A stretch of 7,055 nucleotides of DNA from Zetaproteobacteria bacterium. Lineage in GTDB: Bacteria > Pseudomonadota > Zetaproteobacteria > Mariprofundales > Mariprofundaceae. The stretch is taken from NCBI GenBank assembly GCA_021545595.1, contig JAJRVG010000232.1:1-7055 (forward strand). Direction: 5' to 3'. The notes under the pieces are model-generated. The model searched no databases, was not told the origin of the DNA, and worked only from the letters and a program-made list of their open reading frames with translations. The translations under genes were made by a program, and so were the position numbers. Shown here one piece after another: positions 1 to 7,055 of the stretch. Numbering within the stretch: the stretch's first letter is position 1; each line of letters starts with the position of its first letter.

Positions 1-1121
1 AGGCGGGCATCTTTCACACTCTCAGGGATATCATCCTCAATTTTGGATGCGGGTGTTCCCGGCCGTGGTGAATACTTGAAGCAGTAGGAGGAGTCGTAAC
101 CCACACGCTTCACCAGATCAATCGTGTCAGCAAAATCTTTGTCTGTTTCACCGGGATAGCCGACAATAAAATCTGAAGAGAGTGCCAGACCGGGGCAGTG
201 TTCACGTAGCTCATCAATCATGCGGAAGTAGTCATCACGCGTATGACCGCGATGCATCTCCTTAAGTATCCGATCCGACCCACTCTGAACAGGCAGATGA
301 AGAAATGGCATCAGCTGTGGGATCTCCCCGAATGCAACCGCCAGTTCACTTGTCATCTCCATTGGATGGCTGGTGATAAAGCGCAGCCGTTTCAGGCCTT
401 CAAGCTCTGCAACAGCATAGAGAAGCATGGTGAAGTCCCACTCCTCACTATCCGGTCCAGCTCCCCTGTAGCCGTTAACATTCTGTCCCAGCAGGTTGAT
501 CTCAGCCGCCCCCTTTTGCAGTAGTTTCCGGCACTCATCCAGCACATCACTAACCGGACGGGAGAGTTCGGGGCCGCGTGTGTAGGGAACCACACAGAAT
601 GTGCAGAATTTATCACACCCCTCCATGATAGTTACAAAACCGGATACGCCCTGAGCTTCCGGTGTTGGCAGGTGGTCGAATTTTTCAATCTCCGGCATCT
701 CTATCGCAGTCAGGTGTACGCGTTCACGGCGAATCTGTTTCACCATTTCAGGAAGATTATGGTAGGTCTGCGGGCCGAACACGATATCAACATAGGGGGC
801 ACGTTTCTGAATGCGTTCTCCCTCCTGCTGAGCGACACAGCCACCGACACCAATGATCAGGTCAGGCTTTCTGTTCTTGATCTTTTTATAGCATCCCAGC
901 TCGGAATAGACCTTATCTTCAGCTTTTTCACGTACCGAGCAGGTGTTCATCAGTATAACATCGGCCTCTTCAGGCGTTGCGACAAGGCGCAGGCCATAGG
1001 CCTCTTTCATCAGATCAGCCATGCGTGATGAGTCATACTCATTCATCTGGCAGCCGTAAGTTTTAATGTAGAGTCTGTCCAGAGATTTTCCGGAGTACGG
1101 TTTATTGGTTTCAGTTAACAT
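1..1121 (-). CDS. miaB: tRNA-2-methylthio-N6-dimethylallyladenosine synthase MiaB (3' end cut by window)
   Basis: Radical-SAM methylthiotransferase. It adds a methylthio group to C2 of N6-isopentenyladenosine at position 37 of tRNAs reading UNN codons, which stabilises codon-anticodon pairing in the cytoplasm. The 373 visible codons show both expected parts. The N-terminal MTTase (UPF0004) domain has three cluster-binding cysteines, at C24 (in KTYGCQMNEYDSSRM), C61 (in MNTCSVREKAEDK) and C95 (in GVGGCVAQQEG). The radical-SAM core has the CxxxCxxC motif at C169, C173 and C176, followed by VPYTRGPELSRP. Further family blocks are LLGQNVNGYRG (about 210-220), RFITSHP (about 247-253), HLPVQSGSDRIL (about 275-286) and SDFIVGYPGET (about 316-326). 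The C-terminal TRAM domain lies beyond base 1. The ATG at 1119-1121 is the only sensible start, because an in-frame TAA lies seven codons upstream. The ribosome site is weak: a GGA about 12 bases before the ATG. It follows smc by 63 bases on the same strand. The cysteine pattern excludes a simple radical-SAM relative; MiaB is preferred over RimO or MtaB from the motif wording. Confidence 0.97.
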   Translation of the reverse strand, partial: MLTETNKPYSGKSLDRLYIKTYGCQMNEYDSSRMADLMKEAYGLRLVATPEEADVILMNTCSVREKAEDKVYSELGCYKKIKNRKPDLIIGVGGCVAQQEGERIQKRAPYVDIVFGPQTYHNLPEMVKQIRRERVHLTAIEMPEIEKFDHLPTPEAQGVSGFVTIMEGCDKFCTFCVVPYTRGPELSRPVSDVLDECRKLLQKGAAEINLLGQNVNGYRGAGPDSEEWDFTMLLYAVAELEGLKRLRFITSHPMEMTSELAVAFGEIPQLMPFLHLPVQSGSDRILKEMHRGHTRDDYFRMIDELREHCPGLALSSDFIVGYPGETDKDFADTIDLVKRVGYDSSYCFKYSPRPGTPASKIEDDIPESVKDAR

Positions 1122-1184
1122 GGAAAGCGCAATTCCAGCTTAAACAGTTGGACAGCAACAAGCAGTAGCTTTTATCTATGATAC
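1122..1184 (-). other. smc-miaB spacer
   Basis: This 63-base spacer separates the smc stop from the miaB start. I see no strong Shine-Dalgarno sequence, no convincing -35/-10 pair and no GC-rich hairpin followed by a T run on the minus strand. The simplest reading is read-through transcription from smc into miaB, but a weak promoter cannot be excluded. Confidence 0.4.
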
Positions 1185-4100
1185 TCAGCTGATCTGCTCC
1201 ATCTCCACGGCAACAATGCGGGAGACACCTGCCTCCGGCATGGACACGCCAATCAGGCGGTCTGCTTTCTGCATGGTGATCTTATTATGTGATATGGCGA
1301 GAAACTGAACCCGGTCTGCCAGCTCCTTGAGCATATCATTGTAGCGGCCGACATTGGCATCATCGAGTGGTGCATCCACCTCATCCAGGATACAGAACGG
1401 TGCAGGTTTGATCTGGAAAATGGAGAAAACCAGAGCAACCGCCGTCAGTGCTTTTTCACCACCGGAGAGAAGAGCGACATCACCCAGATGTTTCCCGGGT
1501 GGCTGTGCTATTACGCTGACACCGGCCGTCAACACATCTTCGGAATCGAGTCGCAGTTCGGCCCGACCACCACCGAAGAGGCGTGGAAATGTCTCCTTGA
1601 AGATACGGTTGGTCTCTTCAAACACATCAATAAAGCGTTGGCGCATAGTACGATCAATGCGTGAGATGGTGTCGGTCAGTGTCTTTAGACTGGCCTCAAG
1701 GTCGTCAGACTGTTCACTCAGGAAAACCTCACGCTCAGAGGCTTGCTGAAACTCATCAATAGCAAGCAGGTTAACGGGTCCGAAGCGGCCCAGACGCTCC
1801 TCCAGTTCACGGGCCCGCTGTACAATCTGTTCAGCATCTTTGTCATCAACTGATTCATCCAGTGATTCATCCAGTTCACGGGCAGATTTTTTAAAGCGCT
1901 GCCTGATCTCCTCTTCAAGATCCTGAATGCGTGCCTGTTCGGTAGCCAGCTGGATCTCAATCTTTTGTCGAGCCTCATTGCTCTGCTGACTACCTGCACG
2001 GGTTTCGCGTTCCACACGTTCGCAGGCATGGGACTGCTGTTGCAACTCATGACCCTTCTGACGAATACTGTTCAGTGCCTGATGGGCTGCCTCAACCGTT
2101 TCCGATGCAGTGCGAAGCTCCCTGTCCAGCCCTTCGTGTGCCGCGGCTGTAGTGAGCTCCTCATCTGTACGGGCAAGCTGGTCGCCACCCTGATCGATCC
2201 GTTCATTGAGCTCTTCAATCTCCTGGGTGATTCTGCGCTCTTCCCGTTGAAGGTTTTCAATAGCCTGTTGGTGCAGTGCCACTGCCTGATCGGCAGAGGC
2301 CAGTTCGCCCCTTGCCTGATGCAGAAGCTGTTCACGATGCTGCTGTTCTGCAGCCTGGGCATCGAGGCTATCCTTTGCATCCAGCTGCTGCTTCTGATCC
2401 GCACTGGAGACACCATCGCGTTGCTCCTGCCAGTGCTGGATATCCTTTCCAATCTCTTCATTTTCCCGGGTCAGATGGGTAATCCGGTCATTCAGTGATG
2501 CCAGACCCTCCTGCAGACGTTTAAGATTTGCCTGAGATGATCTTAGAGTGCTCTCTGACTCGGTGGCAGCAAGGTGTGCCTGCTGCCAGCTCTGCTGTTG
2601 AAGCGTTAGTGCAGCTTCCGACTTTTGAACAGAATTTTCGTCCGTCTGTAGCTGTTGCTCTGCTTTTTTCAGTTCGGCTTCACACTCACGCTGACGCCTC
2701 TGCAGTGTCAGCCGTCTGGCCGTATAATTCTGAGCCGGAGGTATCAGCCAGCCATCGGACTCAAGCCTCCAGCCATCACGACTGACAAGAGATCCTCTGG
2801 CAGGCTTGCTGTCAAAAATATTTTCGCAGAGATGAATATGAGAGAAGAGATTGAAAAGGGGGTGTTCAGCGGTAAGGCCGATGGAGAAGGCAAGGCTTTC
2901 ATCTGAACCCCCCTGCGCAACGAGGCCGGTAGCAAACATTGCAATCGGCACATCTTTGGCTTCAACACACAGCTCCTGCCATTCGGCAAGGTTCGGATTG
3001 GCGGGGAGACTTACATCGGCGGCGCGGCCACGTAGTGCTGCTGCCACGGCCTGTTCCAGCCCCTCCGGAACCTGAAGGGATTCATCAACCCAGATGGCAC
3101 CTCTGGAGCGCATCTGCTCACGCAGCCTCTCCGGAACATCCTGCTGTGCCAGTTGTGCCGCGAGCTCCTGGAATTCACCACGCAGGGCACGCACCTTCTT
3201 TTCACTTTCTGCGCGTTGATCTGTTACGTTTTCGCGTTCTTTTCGACATCTGTCCAGCTCTGCCTGAGCACCTTCCAGCGCGCCTGCTGCTTCTGCGACC
3301 CGCTTCTCTGCGCGGGTTGTGGAGCTATCTGCCTCCATGATTGCAGTTTCACCTGTCTGTAGCTGGCGACGGTTCTCTTCAAACTGCCCCTGTACGATCT
3401 GATGACGCTGTTCGAGCCGTTCCAGAGCACTTTCTGCCTGCTGACGACGCTTCTCCCGGTTTTCGAACTCACTACGTAGGCGCTCAAATTCTGCCAGCAG
3501 GTGGTCCCGCATTTCGCGCGCTTTGGCAAAATGTGCTTCAGCTGCAGTGACCTTATCTGCCATCTCCTGCCTGGCCCCCTGAAGGGGCGAATCATCGCTG
3601 GATTCCATCTGCTTCTTAAGGCGTTCTCTCTCTCTGGTGAGCATCTCTGTCCGCCGCCGCATCTCTTCGATGCGTTGTGTAAGGCCACTCTTCCGCTCAG
3701 CCAGAAGCCTGCGTTCGCCGGCCATGCGTTCAGCCTGCTGCTGAAGTGCTGCCCGCTGCTGCTCTGCAGCGCGAAGGCTCTCCTGTTTAGTCTGTGCCTC
3801 TGTCTCGTGGGCAATGAGTGCTTCACGGGCTTTGGCCAGCTCCGCTTCAGACTCTGCATGCTGCCTGGCCTTCTCCGCCTCCTGCTTCTGTTTTTCAGCC
3901 AGCGTGAGCCGGATGGTATCCATCTGCTCTCCAAGCTGGCGATAGCGAACGCCAAAGCTGTGTGCCTGAAGCTGTTCACACTCATCCTGCAAAGTCTTGA
4001 AACGTTTAGCACGGGACGCCTGCTGTCTAAGACTTCGGCACTGGGAGCGTACCTCTTCCAGAAGATCGGTAACACGCTCCAGGTTTTGCCGGGTTGAGTT

Positions 4101-4652
4101 CATTTTGAGCTCTGATTCCCGACGGCGGGAGCGGTATTTCATGACACCGGCTGCCTCTTCAAAAAGTGCACGACGCTCTTCCGGCTTGGCTGTGATCATG
4201 CGGGATATGGAGCCCTGTTCCACAATGGCATAGGCGCGGGTGGAGATGCCGGTATCCAGGAAAAGATCAATAATATCCTTAATGCGAACCATTTTGCCGT
4301 TAATGAATCCATCCGAACCACCCTCTCGGGTCAGTCGGCGGCGGATACGGATCTCATCCATCTCGTGGTAGGGGCTGGGCAGTCGGCCTTTGTCTACGGC
4401 AAAAGTGAGCTCAACATCACAAAGGGCAACCGGAGGACGTATTTCTGATCCCTGAAAGATCAGATCATCCATTACGCCGCCACGCAGGTGTTTGGCTGAG
4501 TGTTCACCCAGTACCCAGCGAATGGCATCCACAATATTGGATTTACCGCAGCCGTTCGGGCCAACGATGGAGGTAATTCCATCGCCAAACTCAATCTTGG
4601 TCGGGTCTACAAAAGACTTGAATCCGGCCAGTTCCAGTCGTTTCAGTCTCAC
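1185..4652 (-). CDS. smc: Chromosome partition protein SMC
   Basis: Structural-maintenance-of-chromosomes ATPase. As a dimer, usually with ScpA and ScpB, it organises and compacts the nucleoid and helps resolve sister chromosomes. At 1155 residues it has the normal length for bacterial SMC. The N-terminal head has Walker A GPNGCGKSN (31-39) and a Q-loop around VEQGSIS (about 144-150). A long coiled coil rich in E, Q, R and A covers about 165-500. The hinge spans about 505-640 and includes a glycine-containing stretch, ARGSLVSRDGW. The returning coiled coil covers about 645-1000. The C-terminal head carries the ABC signature LLSGGEK (from 1061), Walker B FCILDE with catalytic E1091, the D-loop DAPLDD and the switch histidine H1122 in AISHNK. 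All ATPase residues are present, so it should be active. The start is GTG at 4650-4652, which gives the canonical N terminus MRLKRLELAGFKSF. A weak GAGAA ribosome site lies about seven bases upstream. It starts 16 bases after the broken permease frame, suggesting cotranscription. ScpA and ScpB are not in the window. Confidence 0.98.
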   Translation of the reverse strand: MRLKRLELAGFKSFVDPTKIEFGDGITSIVGPNGCGKSNIVDAIRWVLGEHSAKHLRGGVMDDLIFQGSEIRPPVALCDVELTFAVDKGRLPSPYHEMDEIRIRRRLTREGGSDGFINGKMVRIKDIIDLFLDTGISTRAYAIVEQGSISRMITAKPEERRALFEEAAGVMKYRSRRRESELKMNSTRQNLERVTDLLEEVRSQCRSLRQQASRAKRFKTLQDECEQLQAHSFGVRYRQLGEQMDTIRLTLAEKQKQEAEKARQHAESEAELAKAREALIAHETEAQTKQESLRAAEQQRAALQQQAERMAGERRLLAERKSGLTQRIEEMRRRTEMLTRERERLKKQMESSDDSPLQGARQEMADKVTAAEAHFAKAREMRDHLLAEFERLRSEFENREKRRQQAESALERLEQRHQIVQGQFEENRRQLQTGETAIMEADSSTTRAEKRVAEAAGALEGAQAELDRCRKERENVTDQRAESEKKVRALRGEFQELAAQLAQQDVPERLREQMRSRGAIWVDESLQVPEGLEQAVAAALRGRAADVSLPANPNLAEWQELCVEAKDVPIAMFATGLVAQGGSDESLAFSIGLTAEHPLFNLFSHIHLCENIFDSKPARGSLVSRDGWRLESDGWLIPPAQNYTARRLTLQRRQRECEAELKKAEQQLQTDENSVQKSEAALTLQQQSWQQAHLAATESESTLRSSQANLKRLQEGLASLNDRITHLTRENEEIGKDIQHWQEQRDGVSSADQKQQLDAKDSLDAQAAEQQHREQLLHQARGELASADQAVALHQQAIENLQREERRITQEIEELNERIDQGGDQLARTDEELTTAAAHEGLDRELRTASETVEAAHQALNSIRQKGHELQQQSHACERVERETRAGSQQSNEARQKIEIQLATEQARIQDLEEEIRQRFKKSARELDESLDESVDDKDAEQIVQRARELEERLGRFGPVNLLAIDEFQQASEREVFLSEQSDDLEASLKTLTDTISRIDRTMRQRFIDVFEETNRIFKETFPRLFGGGRAELRLDSEDVLTAGVSVIAQPPGKHLGDVALLSGGEKALTAVALVFSIFQIKPAPFCILDEVDAPLDDANVGRYNDMLKELADRVQFLAISHNKITMQKADRLIGVSMPEAGVSRIVAVEMEQIS
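1851..1874 (-). repeat. Perfect 12-base tandem duplication inside smc
   Basis: The plus-strand unit TGATTCATCCAG occurs twice back to back (1851-1862 and 1863-1874). It is exactly in frame on the coding strand and encodes LDES LDES at SMC residues 927-934. It lies at the head-proximal end of the C-terminal coiled-coil arm, in an acidic stretch followed by VDDKDAEQ. A nearby 14-base string, TCCAGTTCACGGGC, is also found at 1801-1814 and 1870-1883; it encodes the two copies of ARELE/ARELD. The reading frame is unaffected. Confidence 0.85.
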
Positions 4653-4656
4653 GCTA

Positions 4657-4668
4657 CTGTTCTCACAG
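4657..4668 (-). promoter_or_regulatory. Small hairpin holding the smc ribosome-binding site in its loop
   Basis: On the coding strand the spacer reads CTGT GAGA ACAG. This is a four-pair stem (a fifth G-U pair is possible) closed by a GNRA-type GAGA tetraloop, and it sits between the permease stop and the smc GTG. The GAGAA inside it is the only Shine-Dalgarno-like element for smc, about seven bases before the start. The pairing is directly visible, but any effect on smc translation is inference. The stem is short enough to occur by chance. Confidence 0.35.
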
Positions 4669-4878
4669 CTATTGTGTCCACGAATTTGCCTTATCGAAAT
4701 GGTTCATCATCAAGAGGCTTACAATACATGAGGTAAGGCTTGATGCCACTATCATGTACAACACGATCAGCTGTGCAGATGCGGCGGTCATGGGCGGGCT
4801 GCCTGCAAGGATCATACCAACAAAAATGCCGGGCATATGAACCAGGCCAACCACCTTCAGTGTATCGACTGTCGGGAT

Positions 4879-4941
4879 CATGGCGGTACGAATACCGTCA
4901 CCTGCAAGGCCTCCGGATTTCATGCGCTCAAACATGATGGA
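4879..4941 (-). other. Apparent in-frame deletion at the coupling-helix loop of the permease
   Basis: Between the conserved blocks MIAANGMNAV and IPTVD this frame has only 21 residues (starting SIMFERMKSGGLAGDG), where E. coli FetB has about 44 as I recall it. The missing stretch is the cytoplasmic loop carrying the glutamate/LSLGAT-type motif that is expected to dock on the ATPase. The frame is preserved across the gap. The comparison rests on memory of the family, not on an alignment run here. Confidence 0.55.
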
Positions 4942-5079
4942 AACGGCATTCATGCCGTTGGCGGCAATCATGCTGCCGAGAGGAATCAGGGTGCGTGTGT
5001 CTGCTTCAATGGTGCCGGTGATGGCAAGCCACGGAAGTGTGATGGCAGAGCCGCAGATCAGGCCTGTTGTGCTTGCCAG

Positions 5080-5082
5080 CTA
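5080..5082 (-). other. In-frame amber codon interrupting the permease
   Basis: Plus-strand CTA at 5080-5082 reads TAG on the coding strand, between ...KTGRHA and LASTTGLICG. The sequence before and after is in the same frame and both sides match the family, so this is a substitution and not a frameshift. By my recalled ungapped alignment the position holds an aromatic residue in E. coli FetB (KAFISSF), so a one-base change from a Tyr, Trp or Leu codon would explain it. Confidence 0.9.
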
Positions 5083-5358
5083 TGCGTGGCGTCCTGTTTT
5101 ATGATGGCTGGCGCTGGTATGCCCGGCCAGAGTGCAGAAGCCGAGGATCAGCAGTATCTGGGCAAGCCGGGAGTCGATATCGAAAATCCAGTGCAGCACC
5201 AGAGCCAGTGCCAATAGCTGAACCAGGCCCCGAAGCGAGGCGATGAGCATGGTTCTGGAGATGCCCAGGGCCTCCCGTCTGGCCCAGAAGGCGGCACCTG
5301 CCAGTAGCAGCCATGCAGCCATCAATGGAATCAGTGTATCGGCTATGTTTTCGGGCAC

Positions 5359-5376
5359 AGTATGGTGTTGTATACT
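5359..5376 (-). repeat. Short inverted repeat filling the glyS-permease spacer
   Basis: The spacer reads AGTAT, eight bases, ATACT. This is a perfect five-pair inverted repeat whose ends coincide with the glyS stop codon and the permease GTG start. It is AT-rich and has no T run after it, so it is not a typical terminator. It occupies the place where a ribosome site would be expected. A chance origin is quite possible. Confidence 0.35.
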
Positions 5377-7055
5377 TTACAGACGTGAGAAATCTGCCAG
5401 TTGCAGAAAGAGTTCGCGCAGTCGGGCAAGCAGTGCCAGACGGTTGTTGCGAACCGCTTCATCCTCGGTCATCACCATGACATCGTCAAAAAATGTATCG
5501 ATGGGTTCACGAAGAGCTGCCAGTACGCTCAACTGCTCTTCCGGCTCTTCCGGGAAGGATGTCTCGGCACTGTTTAAGGCCTCAAACAGTGCTTTTTCAG
5601 CATCTTCAGTCAATAACGCTTCATCAATCTCAGTAGAAACCTCTCCGGCCTTTTTCAAAATATTGGCAATACGTTTATTTGCCGCAGTGACAGCCTCTCC
5701 TGTTTCAGAATCAGCAAAGCCGGTAAACAGGCGGGCAATGATCACATGCCTGTATATCGGGAGCCGAACCTTTGCCTCCATGACTGCATCAAGTGCAGAA
5801 CGTGAAATGCCAAAGTTTTTAGCGATTCCCAGGTGTCGTCCACGAATAAAATCAAGGGCGGCTTCATACGTCTCTTCACTGGTCGCGATGGTAACACGCT
5901 GCTGACCCCACTGTTTTCCAGCCTCTTCAAGGATTTGAGGAAGGGTCATGTTGACCGGGTGTTTTTCATCCGACAGCAGGCGAACCAGTGTGATGGCAGC
6001 ACGTCTTAAGCCGAAAGGATCGGTCGTAGCTGTTGGAATACGGCCCAGATGAAAATAGCCAAGCAGCTTGTCCGCACGCTCAGCAATGCCAATGGCACGG
6101 GCAATGGCACTCTCCGGCAGCTCATCATCTGCCCCTGTTGGTGCATAATGTTCGGCAATGCCCTGGGCCACAGTCGCGGGCTCTCCATCTATTTCAGCGT
6201 AGATACCACCCATGTAGCCCTGCAGTTCCGGGAATTCACCCACCAGGCCGGTTGTCAGGTCGGATTTACACAGATATGCAGCACGCTGTGCTTCATTGGC
6301 ATCCACACCAAGCCCATCGGCATTGTCCAGCACAAAGCCACGCAGGCGTCGAATCTGGTCACCGACCATGCCAAGACCATCCTGAAATATGATTTCAGAG
6401 AGTTGTTCAACACGTGCTTCTAGGCTCTCTTCCGGGTCACGTTTAAAATAGAACATCGCATCAGCCAGCCGCGCATTGACCACACGTTCATTACCATGGG
6501 CTACGGCTTCCGGGTCTTTCGATTTGATATTGGCTATGGCGAAAAAGAGATTGGAACATTCACCGGATGCTGTTTTTGCAGTAAAACAGCGCTGGTGGTA
6601 CTTCAGTTCAATCCGGATGACCTCTATGGGCAGACGGAGGAAGCCTTCATCGAAGCGGGCGGCGATCACCTGTGGCCACTCCACAAGGTCAGTGACCTCT
6701 TCCAGAAGAGCGTCGTCTTCAATCAGGCCGACACCCTTAGCAGCAGCGGCTTCCTGAAGCTGGGAAGCAATTGATGCTTTGCGCACATCTCTATCAGCCA
6801 TGACAAACTGGGACTCAAGCCATTTAAACGGGTCATTTACATCAATTTCACCACTGCTGCCGTGAATGCGATGTCCATGAGATATTTTACCGGACTCCAC
6901 GCCTGCGAATGAGAATGGAATCAGATCTGCACCAAGGCGTGCCACAATCCAGCGAACCGGGCGAATGAAGGCATCATCTCGGGAATCACCATCGTTCCAC
7001 TTCATCTGTTTTGGACTCGGCAGCTTGCGTAGAATATCCGGCATGGCTTCGGCAA
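5377..7055 (-). CDS. glyS: Glycine--tRNA ligase beta subunit GlyS (5' end outside window)
   Basis: Beta subunit of the alpha2beta2 bacterial glycyl-tRNA synthetase. It binds tRNA-Gly and works with the catalytic alpha subunit GlyQ to charge it with glycine in the cytoplasm. About 558 codons are visible; a full GlyS has about 690 residues, so roughly the first 130-140 are cut off. The ATG at 7042-7044 is internal: the frame stays open upstream (AEA before MPDILRKLPSPKQMKW) and this is a mid-protein family motif. Counting from that Met, family blocks are FIRPVRW (26-32), GHRIHGS (57-63), LLEEVTDLVEWP (113-124), GNERVVNARLADAMFYFKRD (184-203), the HD-like stretch KSDLTTGLVGEFPELQG (260-276), DPFGLRRA (342-349) and ANKRIANIL (455-463). 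The last is followed by the C-terminal helical anticodon-binding-type region ending RLRELFLQLADFSRL. The stop is TAA at 5377-5379. GlyQ is normally encoded just upstream, outside this window. No defects are seen. Confidence 0.98.
   Translation of the reverse strand, partial: AEAMPDILRKLPSPKQMKWNDGDSRDDAFIRPVRWIVARLGADLIPFSFAGVESGKISHGHRIHGSSGEIDVNDPFKWLESQFVMADRDVRKASIASQLQEAAAAKGVGLIEDDALLEEVTDLVEWPQVIAARFDEGFLRLPIEVIRIELKYHQRCFTAKTASGECSNLFFAIANIKSKDPEAVAHGNERVVNARLADAMFYFKRDPEESLEARVEQLSEIIFQDGLGMVGDQIRRLRGFVLDNADGLGVDANEAQRAAYLCKSDLTTGLVGEFPELQGYMGGIYAEIDGEPATVAQGIAEHYAPTGADDELPESAIARAIGIAERADKLLGYFHLGRIPTATTDPFGLRRAAITLVRLLSDEKHPVNMTLPQILEEAGKQWGQQRVTIATSEETYEAALDFIRGRHLGIAKNFGISRSALDAVMEAKVRLPIYRHVIIARLFTGFADSETGEAVTAANKRIANILKKAGEVSTEIDEALLTEDAEKALFEALNSAETSFPEEPEEQLSVLAALREPIDTFFDDVMVMTEDEAVRNNRLALLARLRELFLQLADFSRL

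Larger units (their letters stand above)
4669..5358 (-). pseudogene. Disrupted FetB/UPF0014-family ABC permease (in-frame TAG and internal deletion)
   Basis: The family is the membrane subunit of the FetAB-type transporter, a putative iron exporter in E. coli; plant relatives are linked to aluminium tolerance. The frame spans 229 codons plus stop against about 259 residues in E. coli FetB. Codons 1-92 hold hydrophobic segments at about 5-23 (IADTLIPLMAAWLLLAGAA), 38-60 and 66-80. Codon 93 is TAG. The same frame then continues for 136 codons with clear family blocks: LIPLGSMIAANGMNAV, IRTAMIPTVDTLKVVGL and HMPGIFVGMILAG, plus a last hydrophobic segment. Compared with E. coli FetB as I remember it, about 23 residues are missing between the AANGMNAV and IPTVD blocks. 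The putative start is GTG at 5356-5358, 18 bases after glyS, without a clear ribosome site. No ATPase partner is visible next to it. It is most likely a recent pseudogene; a sequencing error, readthrough or a split protein are alternatives. Family assignment is firm, and loss of function is likely but unproven. Confidence 0.85.

Noticed and set aside
1158..1178. AAGC-AGTA-GCTT followed by a short T run, resembling a terminator on the plus strand
   Set aside because: The stem has only four pairs and the T run is short and on the wrong strand. No plus-strand gene ends here.
1965..2498. A hydrophobic 177-codon plus-strand frame that looks like a membrane protein
   Set aside because: It is antisense to the SMC coiled coil. 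Glu, Gln and Lys codons read backwards give Leu, Phe and Cys codons, which explains the hydrophobicity.
3010..3140. Possible frameshift or atypical hinge in SMC
   Set aside because: The frame is continuous from the N- to the C-terminal head, the total length is normal, and the hinge keeps plausible family features.
3224..4075. A 283-codon minus-strand frame inside smc
   Set aside because: It is an alternative frame of the SMC coiled-coil region, rich in Arg and Ser. The smc frame is continuous and carries all family motifs.
3501..4097. A 198-codon plus-strand frame rich in Leu and Cys
   Set aside because: It is antisense to the SMC N-terminal arm; its composition is that of a shadow of Glu/Gln/Arg codons.
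5080..5110. Frameshift as the cause of the permease break
   Set aside because: Codons on both sides are in the same phase. Reading straight through the TAG keeps family similarity, so a substitution is sufficient.
5243..5905. A 220-codon open frame on the plus strand opposite glyS and the permease start
   Set aside because: It lies antisense to a clearly conserved gene, is rich in Ser and Arg as expected from a mirrored frame, and shows no recognisable domain.

Overview
This window looks like chromosomal core DNA from a Gram-negative bacterium, probably a proteobacterium. The evidence is the two-subunit type glycyl-tRNA synthetase (a separate beta subunit, GlyS), a bacterial SMC rather than MukB, and a proteobacterial-style MiaB. 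Base composition is moderate, roughly half G+C by eye. A gamma- or zetaproteobacterial origin is possible, but I cannot fix the class from sequence alone.

All genes are on the minus strand, so transcription runs from high to low coordinates. The order is glyS (7055 to 5377, 5' end outside the window), a broken FetB/UPF0014-family permease gene (5358 to 4669), smc (4652 to 1185) and miaB (1121 to 1, 3' end outside the window). The spacers are 18, 16 and 63 bases. The first three genes look like one transcription unit, and miaB may belong to it. There is no gene-free stretch over 300 bases, and I find no RNA genes, insertion sequences, CRISPR arrays or prophage signs.

Three of the genes are housekeeping functions: charging of tRNA-Gly (glyS), chromosome organisation and segregation (smc), and methylthiolation of A37 in tRNAs (miaB). 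They share no pathway. The odd element is the permease. One reading frame runs the whole length of the family, but it is interrupted by an in-frame TAG at codon 93. It also appears to lack about 23 residues where an ABC permease normally contacts its ATPase. I read it as a recently inactivated gene lodged between two essential or near-essential genes. A sequencing error at the TAG or stop-codon readthrough remains possible.

I found no convincing new biological system. The disrupted permease and the small structured spacers on either side of it are the points most worth checking.
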